Assembly: GCA_033283165.1 (NCBI GenBank)
Contig: JAWMQL010000005.1
Span: forward strand, 62,001 to 126,000
From: JAWMQL01 sp033283165
GTDB lineage: Bacteria > Pseudomonadota > Gammaproteobacteria > Pseudomonadales > Halieaceae
Length of the DNA: 64,000 nt
Direction of reading: 5' to 3'
Below the pieces are notes generated by a model, which saw nothing but the letters and a program-made list of their open reading frames with translations, had not been told where the DNA came from and searched no databases. The position numbers and the translations under genes are program-made. Shown here piece by piece: positions 45,018 through 53,463 of this stretch. Each line of letters begins with the position of its first letter. The stretch's first letter is position 1.

Positions 45018-46019
45018 TTAGCGAAGCACCGCGCTCTTGTCCCAGCTGACCCGCTTCTGCAGGACCAGCATCAACTTATCCAGGGCAAACCCGATCAGTC
45101 CGATCACCAGTACCGCCACCATGATCCGCCCCAGTGAATTCGAGCTGCCGTTCTGGAACTCGTCCCATACGAATTTCCCGAGGCCGGGGTTCTGGGCCAG
45201 CATCTCAGCGGCAATCAGCACCATCCAGCCGGTCGCCAGGGACAGGCGCAAGCCGGTGAAAATCATCGGGATAGCGGCCGGAATCACGATCTTGCGCACG
45301 TGGGTCAGGGGCGACAGGGCCATGACCCGGCTGACATTCACCAGGTCGCGGTCGATACCGGTCACCCCTACCGTGGTGTTGATCAGGGTCGGCCACAGGC
45401 AACACAGCGCCACCGTGAAGGCCGAGTTTAGAAAGGATTTCTCGAACAGCGGGTCGTCGGCGGTATAGGTCGCGGACACTACCATGGTGACCAGGGGCAA
45501 CCAGGCCAGCGGCGACACCGGCTTGAATACCTGGATGATCGGGTTACAGGCCTTGTACATGGCCGCGCTGAGGCCGCACAGGATTCCCAGCGGGATGGCG
45601 ATCATGTTGGCCATCAGGAAGCCCGCCGCCACCGTGAGCAGGCTGGTTACGATCTGGTCCAGGAAGGTCGGTTTACCGGTGTACTTGCGCCACTTGATAG
45701 TAGCCTCCGGGTCCTTCTCCAGCCGGGCGGCATTGCGCTCTTCCTGCCGCTGGTAGAACCCGGCCTCCTTCTCACGCTCCCGGGCGTGTTCGGCGCCCAG
45801 GTTCTGGACCTGTTCCCAGACCTGGGTGGGTCCGGGAAACTGGCCCAGGGAGGTGTCGATACGGTTGGCGCCGAACTGCCACAGCAGCAGGAACACCGCG
45901 ATGCCCAGGACCGGCAGCAACAGCCCCTCGACAAACGTCTTGGAAGTCAGGCGGGCCTGGAGCAGCTCGAAGCGGTTGTCCACCGGGGGGGCGGGGTTTG
46001 TATCAGCCATGTCGGTCAT
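45018..46019 (-). CDS. nrtB: nitrate ABC transporter permease
   Basis: A 333-residue membrane protein with about six hydrophobic helices, the first near residues 33-52 (LLLPVLGIAVFLLLWQFG). The EAA-like loop is in VNVSRVMALSPLTHVRKIVIPAAIP near 228-252. A charged insertion after the first helix (residues about 78-112, HAREREKEAGFYQRQEER) is longer than in most permeases and probably lies in the periplasm or cytoplasm as a coiled region. It lies between nrtA and nrtD. Confidence 0.9.
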   Translation of the reverse strand: MTDMADTNPAPPVDNRFELLQARLTSKTFVEGLLLPVLGIAVFLLLWQFGANRIDTSLGQFPGPTQVWEQVQNLGAEHAREREKEAGFYQRQEERNAARLEKDPEATIKWRKYTGKPTFLDQIVTSLLTVAAGFLMANMIAIPLGILCGLSAAMYKACNPIIQVFKPVSPLAWLPLVTMVVSATYTADDPLFEKSFLNSAFTVALCCLWPTLINTTVGVTGIDRDLVNVSRVMALSPLTHVRKIVIPAAIPMIFTGLRLSLATGWMVLIAAEMLAQNPGLGKFVWDEFQNGSSNSLGRIMVAVLVIGLIGFALDKLMLVLQKRVSWDKSAVLR

Positions 46020-46067
46020 ACCATTTCAGTCAGGGTCGGGGCCGGCGCGGGGCACCGGCACGGGACG

Positions 46068-47456
<1,389 letters not shown>

Positions 47457-47492
47457 GCTTTACTCCCTGAACTTCGCTGGTCGAAACACCCA

Positions 47493-47538
47493 GGCGCTCT
47501 CCTCAACCGTCGACCGGGGGCCGGGTTGAAAGAGCGCC
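47493..47538 (-). terminator. long leader hairpin, possible attenuator upstream of nrtA
   Basis: Read on the minus strand, GGCGCTCTTTCAACC (5-prime arm) pairs with GGTTGAGGAGAGCGCC, with an inner stem CGGCC/GGTCG around CCC. The stem is strong, but the following U-tract is weak (UGGGUGUUUC). The 5-prime arm overlaps the neighbouring ANTAR-type hairpin, so the two cannot form together. I infer an attenuator; direct termination is not certain. Confidence 0.5.
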
Positions 47539-47545
47539 GCTGCTC
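47532..47545 (-). promoter_or_regulatory. candidate ANTAR (NasT) target hairpin in nrtA leader
   Basis: On the minus strand the RNA is GAGC-AGCGGC-GCUC: a four-pair stem with a six-base loop that has A at position 1 and G at position 4. This is the known recognition pattern of ANTAR proteins such as NasT. It overlaps the 5-prime arm of the hairpin at 47493-47538. I could not place a convincing first (P1) hairpin. Confidence 0.5.
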
Positions 47546-47587
47546 AAGGAGAAAACCTGTGGAATGTGCGTTACTACCCAACTCTGT

Positions 47588-47603
47588 AACAAGCGCCGGG
47601 CCA
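47588..47603 (-). promoter_or_regulatory. sigma-54 promoter of nrtA
   Basis: On the minus strand TGGCCCG-GCGC-TTGTT resembles TGGCACG-N4-TTGCW with correct spacing. It is about 130 bases upstream of the nrtA start. GT replaces GC in the -12 element, so this is a moderate match. Confidence 0.55.
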
Positions 47604-47690
47604 GTTTTTATAAATTCCTTAATTATCAGTACGTTGTCTTGTTACCCGGTGACCTGCACTGCCGCCGGGTGAAAAAATTGGGGGCCGGTG

Positions 47691-47707
47691 TGCACGGCTC
47701 TGGTGCA
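47691..47707 (-). promoter_or_regulatory. NtrC-like enhancer site of nrtA
   Basis: TGCACC-AGAGC-CGTGCA on the minus strand matches the NtrC consensus TGCACC-N5-GGTGCA with one mismatch. It lies just after the nasS stop and about 95 bases upstream of the sigma-54 promoter. Confidence 0.65.
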
Positions 47708-47708
47708 T

Positions 47709-48902
47709 TCAGTCCCCATTATTGACCGGCAACAGCTGATCGGGACCCAGTTCGATTCCCGGTGCCAGAAACCAGTTTTCCCCGTGCCGGTCCAACGGCC
47801 GGTAGTCGCCGGGCGGGCTCGGCAAATCGAGGTGACGAGCCGCCTCCCGGTACAGGTCGGTTCGGAAACAGCGCTGGACCCGGGACTTGACCTCCTCCGG
47901 GCTGAACTCGCGGCCCAGGATCGCGCCAATCTCACGTAACAGGAATTCGCCGTCGGAGCGCCAGGGGAAACCGGCCTGGAAGCGGCCGAATACGTGAAAG
48001 TGTGGCCGGTCGATCACCGGTCCCCCCTTGCTGAACCGGAACCGGCCCGTCAACGAGGGTTCCAGGCATTCCTGGCGCAGATCGAGGTACTCCGGCCGGG
48101 CCAGCACCTCTGCCGCCTGGCGGCGGTTGTCCGGTTCCGCCAGCCAGCGGCAGGCCTCCAGCAGCGCCAGGCGCAGGCGCAGGTGGGAGCCGGTGTGGTT
48201 CTGGTGCCAGCCCTCGGTGACGCCCAGCACCTTCTCCATGCCATTGTTCCAGATCTGGTAGCCCGTGGCCTGGACCGTGCCGATGCCCTGTTGCACCGCC
48301 AGACTGTTCCAGGGCTCGCCCACGCAAAAGCCATCGATGATTCCGCGGGCCAGGCTGTCCACCATCTGTTCCGGGGGCAGCACGATGATGTGCAGGTCCC
48401 GAACGGGGTCGATCCCCCCGGCCTGCAACCAGCGCCGCAGTAGCAGGATATGGCAGGAAAAGCCGTGGGCCGCGGCGAGCGTCACCTGGCGCCGCTGCGC
48501 CCGCAGCACCTCGGCAAAGGCCCGTGCCGTGTTCAGGGCGCCGTCCTGGCCCCGGGCGCCGCGCTCGGCGACCGCCGCCGCCAGGGGCTGGCCCAGGGTA
48601 ATGGCATTGCCGTTCAGGCTCAGGGCCAGGCCAGTGATCACGTCCGCCCGCAGGCCACCGAGGCCGAGCGAGGTCGCCAGGGGCAACGGGGCCAGCATCT
48701 GCGCCGCGTCCAGGTCGCCGGTGACGAGCTTGTCACGCACGTTGGCCCAGGACACCTCCCGCCGCAGTTGCACTGTGAGCCCGAAGCGTTCATAGAACCC
48801 CAGTTCCTGCGCCATGATCAGCGGGGCGCTGTCGGTGAGGCGCAGATAGCCCAGCCGTAGGCTACTGGTTTCTGCCGGAGGCAACCTGTTGGCGTCTGTC
48901 AT
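47709..48902 (-). CDS. nasS: NasS nitrate sensor (cytoplasmic NrtA-like protein)
   Basis: A 397-residue protein of the CmpA/NrtA family that lacks a signal peptide (MTDANRLPPAETSSLRLGYL). It contains GFCVGEPWNSLAVQQGIG and the same fold landmarks as the transporter binding protein NrtA. In known systems NasS binds NasT when nitrate is absent and releases it when nitrate is present. The start ATG overlaps the nasT stop as ATGA. A frame extending to 49418 reads through nasT out of phase with high Gly/Ala content and is not real. Confidence 0.88.
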   Translation of the reverse strand: MTDANRLPPAETSSLRLGYLRLTDSAPLIMAQELGFYERFGLTVQLRREVSWANVRDKLVTGDLDAAQMLAPLPLATSLGLGGLRADVITGLALSLNGNAITLGQPLAAAVAERGARGQDGALNTARAFAEVLRAQRRQVTLAAAHGFSCHILLLRRWLQAGGIDPVRDLHIIVLPPEQMVDSLARGIIDGFCVGEPWNSLAVQQGIGTVQATGYQIWNNGMEKVLGVTEGWHQNHTGSHLRLRLALLEACRWLAEPDNRRQAAEVLARPEYLDLRQECLEPSLTGRFRFSKGGPVIDRPHFHVFGRFQAGFPWRSDGEFLLREIGAILGREFSPEEVKSRVQRCFRTDLYREAARHLDLPSPPGDYRPLDRHGENWFLAPGIELGPDQLLPVNNGD

Positions 48903-49519
48903 CGCGGTGACTTTCCCTTGTTGGCTTGCCCGAGGATCGCGATCACGTCGCGGGCAGTCTCCCCGAGGCTGCGGTGTTTGTCCATGGCCAGCCGGCGCAG
49001 GGTGGCATAGGCCTCCTGCTCGGCCACACCGTGCACCTGCATCAGCAGGCCTTTGGCCCGGTCCACGACCTTGCGATCCTCCAACTGGCGCCGGGTATGA
49101 TCCAGTTCCTCGCGTAATTCCCGGAACGCGGAGAACTGGGCGATCGCGATATCCACCGCGCCGCGCACCCGCGCCGGACTGATATCCTCGGCCTGGTAAG
49201 CCGTGACACCCGCGCGGATGGCGTCGTTGATGAATCCCTGGTCCCCCGATTCGGAGAACATCACCACGGGCCGCGGGTTGTGGCTGGAAGCGATACTCAG
49301 GCTTTCCAGCACATCCCGGTCCGGCGAATCCAGGGCGATGATCACCACGTCCGGCTCCTGCTGCGCCATCTGGAACAGCAGGCCCGAGGCCGTGGGAATG
49401 GTGGACAGCACCTCGCAACCCACCTCGAGCAGGCGGGCCTCGACCGCGCAGGCGCGGTCGGGGTCGTCGTCGACCAGGATAAGTCGCAGGGGCCGGTTGC
49501 TGTTCAGTGATCTGGACAC
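48899..49519 (-). CDS. nasT: NasT antiterminator response regulator (ANTAR domain)
   Basis: A 206-residue RNA-binding regulator. The N-terminal receiver-like domain starts RLILVDDDPDRACAVEARLL, and ALDSPDRDVLESL is the region around the would-be phosphorylation site. The C-terminal ANTAR domain is VVDRAKGLLMQVHGVAEQEA with ATLRRLAMDKHRSL. ANTAR proteins bind paired hexaloop hairpins and prevent termination. The start is GTG. The gene lies between the porin and nasS and is translationally coupled to nasS. Confidence 0.92.
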   Translation of the reverse strand: MSRSLNSNRPLRLILVDDDPDRACAVEARLLEVGCEVLSTIPTASGLLFQMAQQEPDVVIIALDSPDRDVLESLSIASSHNPRPVVMFSESGDQGFINDAIRAGVTAYQAEDISPARVRGAVDIAIAQFSAFRELREELDHTRRQLEDRKVVDRAKGLLMQVHGVAEQEAYATLRRLAMDKHRSLGETARDVIAILGQANKGKSPR

Positions 49520-49557
49520 AGGCGATGCGCCGGCGGGCCGACGCCGGGTGATTGGAA

Positions 49558-50790
49558 TCAGAGCTTGAATTGTACCGTCATCCAGGCCTTGTCCGCATCC
49601 GTGTAGGCATCGCTGTCGCTCGAGAAGCTGGCGTACTTCAGCTGCAGAGTGAGCTGTTTGGTCACAGGCCAGGTTGCCACCAGGTCGATCTCCGAGCCGT
49701 AGTCCTCGCTACTGTCCTCCGCCTGAAAGTCATGGTAGAAGCCTCCCAGCTTCACCGGGCCCAAGGCGCCGCTGAGGCCGACGTAGAAATCCTCGATGCC
49801 ATCCGCCGGGGTGACCAGGAACTTGTCCGCCCAGCCCTGGAACTTGTGCAGGGTGGCAAACGGCGTTTTGAAGCCCACGCCGTCACCGGCCCCGAGGACT
49901 TCATAACCGAGGCTGGCCTTGAGGCCGGACAACTTCAGGTCCCCTTCGACCAGGTAGTAATCGGCGTCGTAGTTCACCGGATTATCCCCGGCATCCGACT
50001 GGCTGGCATAAGCAGCCCGCACGGCCACCGGCCCGAAGGCACCGCTGTACTTGAGGCCCCAGGTGTCGGAAGAGTTACCGACGCTGCGCCCGGCCGGATA
50101 GGCCAGGTCCTCGTCGATGTCCAGCAGGTAAGCGTAGCCGCTGAGGGTGTGTGCTTCGGCGAATTGCCAGTCCGCGCGGAAGAAGTGGTTTTCCCCATGC
50201 AGGCTGGCCGGCTGCACGGGCCCGTCATCCGGACCGAAAATGCGGTTGATGTTGTAGACGTAGGCGTAGTCTATGTTCAGGCCCTGCTCGCCCTTGTACC
50301 GGGCTCGGAAGCCATCGTAGGTCTGTTCGTTCTGGCGCCAGCCTACACCACCGACGAAGCGCTGGTCGTCGTGCAGAATGCGCTGGCGACCGTAGCTGCC
50401 GGAGCCGGAGCCCTGGCCGTAGCGTATCCAGGCCTGGTTGACTTCAGTGCCCTCCGGATCGGCCACCACCGGATACTGGGTCTTGCCGTTGGCGGTGGAG
50501 TTGTAGTCGTCACTGCCCACGGCGGTCACGTCGTCGAATTCCAGCAGGAAGGAAAACCCCTTGTAGGCCGCCGAGCTGAAGGTCAGGCGGGTGCGCAGGG
50601 TGGAGGCTTTGGCATTGCGGCTGAAACCCTCATCGTCCACGTACTCGTAGCGGTAGCGGAGATCCAGGGCGGCCTTGCCCTCCGTGACCATCCCTGTGAA
50701 ATCCGCCGGCGCAGCGTCCTGGGCGAAGACGGTGGACGACTGGACGCCCAGGGCTGCCAGCAGGAAAGCCCCACGGTAACTGAAAGACAT
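49558..50790 (-). CDS. outer-membrane porin, alginate-export/OprD-like, nitrate-locus associated
   Basis: A 410-residue beta-barrel protein. The signal peptide ends near STVFAQDAA. Alternating hydrophobic strands with aromatic residues run throughout (ALDLRYRYEYVDD, GFSFLLEFDDVT), and the C-terminus is TVQFKL. It resembles alginate-export/porin proteins. Its position at the head of the nitrate operon and its sigma-54/NtrC promoter suggest that it lets nitrate, or another small anion, enter the periplasm. The substrate is inference. A terminator-like hairpin lies in its leader. Confidence 0.8.
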   Translation of the reverse strand: MSFSYRGAFLLAALGVQSSTVFAQDAAPADFTGMVTEGKAALDLRYRYEYVDDEGFSRNAKASTLRTRLTFSSAAYKGFSFLLEFDDVTAVGSDDYNSTANGKTQYPVVADPEGTEVNQAWIRYGQGSGSGSYGRQRILHDDQRFVGGVGWRQNEQTYDGFRARYKGEQGLNIDYAYVYNINRIFGPDDGPVQPASLHGENHFFRADWQFAEAHTLSGYAYLLDIDEDLAYPAGRSVGNSSDTWGLKYSGAFGPVAVRAAYASQSDAGDNPVNYDADYYLVEGDLKLSGLKASLGYEVLGAGDGVGFKTPFATLHKFQGWADKFLVTPADGIEDFYVGLSGALGPVKLGGFYHDFQAEDSSEDYGSEIDLVATWPVTKQLTLQLKYASFSSDSDAYTDADKAWMTVQFKL

Positions 50791-50816
50791 AATATGACTC
50801 CTTTAAAACGGCAAAA

Positions 50817-50847
50817 GCCCGCACACACCCCGAGAGCGGGTGCGGGC
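50817..50847 (-). terminator. leader terminator/attenuator upstream of the porin
   Basis: On the minus strand GCCCGCAC (50817-50824 complement) pairs with GUGCGGGC, with an inner CCCG/CGGG stem and CUCU loop, and is followed by UUUU. It stands 27 bases before the porin start, so it must be bypassed for expression. The adjacent hexaloop hairpin could control it. Confidence 0.65.
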
Positions 50848-50861
50848 AGGCTTCGTTGCCT
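50848..50861 (-). promoter_or_regulatory. candidate ANTAR (NasT) target hairpin in porin leader
   Basis: RNA AGGC-AACGAA-GCCU: a four-pair stem with a six-base loop having A at position 1 and G at position 4, the ANTAR recognition pattern. It sits immediately before the terminator hairpin. GGCAA in its 5-prime half could pair with UUGCC beyond the terminator, giving an alternative fold. Confidence 0.55.
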
Positions 50862-50896
50862 TAATATAACCAGGGTGATGGGGACGGAATCAACTG

Positions 50897-50912
50897 AGCA
50901 AGAACCTTGCCA
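50897..50912 (-). promoter_or_regulatory. sigma-54 promoter of the porin operon
   Basis: On the minus strand TGGCAAG-GTTC-TTGCT matches TGGCACG-N4-TTGCW with one mismatch and exact spacing. It lies about 110 bases upstream of the porin start and 70-100 bases from the NtrC-like sites. Confidence 0.75.
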
Positions 50913-50978
50913 AAGGCCTTCAAGTCCTTGGATTATGGGGCTACAGACAAGGTGGGCATGCTGCCGGCGCGCCGGCGG

Positions 50979-51016
50979 GGCACCCGGCTGGTGCAGTCAT
51001 GCACCGCTTCGGGTCA
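50979..51016 (-). promoter_or_regulatory. tandem NtrC-like sites upstream of the porin
   Basis: GGCACC-CGGCT-GGTGCA at 50979-50995 differs from TGCACC-N5-GGTGCA by one base. A weaker second site TGCACC-GCTTC-GGGTCA begins at 51000 (10 of 12 positions), with starts 21 bases apart, i.e. two helical turns. Together they resemble an NtrC enhancer. Confidence 0.65.
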
Positions 51017-51021
51017 GCGAA

Positions 51022-53277
51022 CTAGCGGGTAGCGCCTTCCTTTGCGGCCAGGTTCGCCGCCGGGGCTACCGAAACCGGCACCCCGTTGACCACGCTGGTG
51101 CCCGAGGGGATATCCAGCGTGCGGTCGTCCACCAGGTCATTGGCACTGACCCCGGGCAGGACCTCGCTCGCTACCGACTGGCGGGTACCGCCGTAGCGGT
51201 GACCGAAGCCATGGGGCAGGCTGACCACGCCGGGCATCAGGCCGTCGTGGTACTCAACCGGCACGACCAACTCGCCCACTGCTGAGCTGATGATTGCCTC
51301 TGCCCCGTCTTCCAGCCTGCGGCTGCGGGCGTCCTGCGGGTGCATCATCAGGGTGCAGCGATTTTTGCCGCGTGCGTAGTTGTTCAGGTTGTGCAGCCAG
51401 GAGTTCATGTCGCGAATATGGCGCCGGCCGATCATTACCAGTTCCGGTACCTCCACCGTAATATCCCGCTCGAGGCGCTGGATATCCGCCTCCAGCAGGG
51501 GGTGCAGCAGGCGAATTTTCCCGCCCTCGCTGCGCAGCATGTCGGGCAGGACGCCGGGCTGCAGTGGGCCGAGATCAATCCCGTGCGGGGCGGCCTTGAC
51601 CCGCTCGAGATTCAGCCCCTCGCCCGACTCGTCGAATCGGTCGCCGTAGGGGCCGACCCGCAGCAGGATATCCAGCAGGCGCTCCCCGTCCGCATGCCGG
51701 GAGGTCGCCTCCCGCACCCTCGCTGCATCCACGCCCGACAGCGCAGGGGACTTCAGCACCGTCTCTATCATGCCGTCCAGCATCATGCCCTGCAGGTCGT
51801 CGGCCTGCATGCCGTTCATCCGCGCCAGCAACTCCAGGAACAGCTCGTACTGGTCTTTGCTATCCGGCGCGGGCTCGAAAACCTGCGGCGAATAGCGGGC
51901 AAAGTTGCGCTGGGAGAAGGCCGCGAACAGGAAGTCGTAATTGCTGTGCTCCAGTTGCGTGGTGGACGGCAGGATGTAGTCCGCGTGCCGTGTGGTCTCA
52001 TTAATGTAGATATCGAGTGCCACGACAAAGTCCAGCTCACTCATCGCGGCGTCGATGCGCTTGCCGTTGGGCACACTGAGTACCGGGTTGCCGGCGACCG
52101 TGATCAGGGCGTGCACCGCATCGTCACCCTCGCATTCCAGTTCCTCCGCCAGGCAGGAGGCTGGCAGCATGCTCATGTACTCGGGAAAACCCCGCGCCCT
52201 CGAATGCCAGCGACCGTGCAGTAATGGACCGACCTCGCCGGTACGTTCGTTCTGACCGGTGGCGGGCCGTGCAAACATGGCGCCCCCCTCGGCGTCCAGT
52301 CGACCCTGCAGCAGGTTCACCACGTCCACCAGCCAGCTTGAGAGCGTGCCGAAGGCCTGGGTGCACAGGCCGATACGACCGTAAAGCACGGGCCGCTCAG
52401 CTCTCGCGAAGCGGGTCACCAGGGCGCGCAGGTCGGTAGCGCTGACACCGGTTTTCGACGCCACCGCCTCGGCGGTAAACGCGCGCGCGAGTCGCTCCAG
52501 TTCCTCCAGACCCTCGATACGGGGCGCCAGCGGTCCGATATGCACCAGGTCCTGGCGGAACAGCTCATTGACCCAGGCAAACAGGAAGAACGCATCTGTT
52601 CCGGGTCGGATAAACAGGTGTTGGTCGGCCGCCCGGGCGGTCTCTGTGCGTCGCGGGTCGATCACCACCACCTGGCCACCACGCTGCCGAATACCCTGCA
52701 GGTATTCGGCGGCGTTCGGTGCGCCGAGAATAGAGCCCTGTGAGACCAGCGGGTTAGCCCCCATGCAGACCAGGAAGTCGGTGCGCTCAAGGTCGGGCAC
52801 CGGGAACAGCCAGGGGTTGCCGTAGAGCAGATCACAACTCAGGTTCTTCGGCTGCTGGTCCACGCTGCCGGCGGAAAAGAAGCGCTCGGTGTTCAGCATC
52901 TGGATAAAAAGCTGGGTGTGGATCTGGGTGTGGAAGTTGTGCCCGTTGGGATTGCCGTAGTACATGGCGATGGCATCCTTGCCGTGGTCGTCGCGTACCC
53001 GGACCAGCCTCGCCGCGACCTCGGACAGCGCCTCATCCCAGTCGATCTCCACCCAGTCGTCACCAACCCGCTTCACGGGTCGTCGCAGGCGTTCAGGGTC
53101 CGCATGAATGTGGGCGAATGCCTGGGATTTGGCACAGACGTATCCCCGGGAGCGCACGTCCTGCTCGTCACCCTTGACGGAAATGACGTCCCGGTTGGCG
53201 CGATCGACTTCCATTACCAGGCCGCAACTGGCCTCGCAGGTGGGGCAGCTGCGGTGAATGGTTTCCGTGGTTGCCAT
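51022..53277 (-). CDS. molybdopterin oxidoreductase, single subunit
   Basis: A 751-residue enzyme of the DMSO-reductase superfamily. The N-terminal CPTCEASCGL (residues 11-20) plus CAKS near 48 bind a [4Fe-4S] cluster, and FGHRYGGTRQSV near the C-terminus belongs to the cofactor-binding domain. The catalytic ligand is not assigned. It is shorter than NasA, without a BFD domain, and no iron-sulfur or membrane subunit is next to it. No signal peptide or twin-arginine motif is visible, so it is cytoplasmic. Formate or a small organic substrate is possible, but nothing proves it. It lies just upstream of the porin promoter. Confidence 0.8.
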   Translation of the reverse strand: MATTETIHRSCPTCEASCGLVMEVDRANRDVISVKGDEQDVRSRGYVCAKSQAFAHIHADPERLRRPVKRVGDDWVEIDWDEALSEVAARLVRVRDDHGKDAIAMYYGNPNGHNFHTQIHTQLFIQMLNTERFFSAGSVDQQPKNLSCDLLYGNPWLFPVPDLERTDFLVCMGANPLVSQGSILGAPNAAEYLQGIRQRGGQVVVIDPRRTETARAADQHLFIRPGTDAFFLFAWVNELFRQDLVHIGPLAPRIEGLEELERLARAFTAEAVASKTGVSATDLRALVTRFARAERPVLYGRIGLCTQAFGTLSSWLVDVVNLLQGRLDAEGGAMFARPATGQNERTGEVGPLLHGRWHSRARGFPEYMSMLPASCLAEELECEGDDAVHALITVAGNPVLSVPNGKRIDAAMSELDFVVALDIYINETTRHADYILPSTTQLEHSNYDFLFAAFSQRNFARYSPQVFEPAPDSKDQYELFLELLARMNGMQADDLQGMMLDGMIETVLKSPALSGVDAARVREATSRHADGERLLDILLRVGPYGDRFDESGEGLNLERVKAAPHGIDLGPLQPGVLPDMLRSEGGKIRLLHPLLEADIQRLERDITVEVPELVMIGRRHIRDMNSWLHNLNNYARGKNRCTLMMHPQDARSRRLEDGAEAIISSAVGELVVPVEYHDGLMPGVVSLPHGFGHRYGGTRQSVASEVLPGVSANDLVDDRTLDIPSGTSVVNGVPVSVAPAANLAAKEGATR

Positions 53278-53463
53278 AATGATTATTTCCTGAATTTCAG
53301 GCTGTGAACGCCCTGTTATAAGAAGGACCGGAGCATCAACAAGCCGACGTCTTCAGGGTGCCATACTCCGAACCGGATACTCAAGCAGGCGCAAGGCCCT
53401 TATTTTGACAAGCCGGACGTCACTTTATAGGCTGCGGAATCTTTCTTCCCCTGGAGAATCTCC

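Noticed and set aside
48903..49418. N-terminal extension of nasS to 49418
   Set aside because: The added residues overlap nasT out of frame and look random. The ATGA overlap at 48899-48902 marks the real start.
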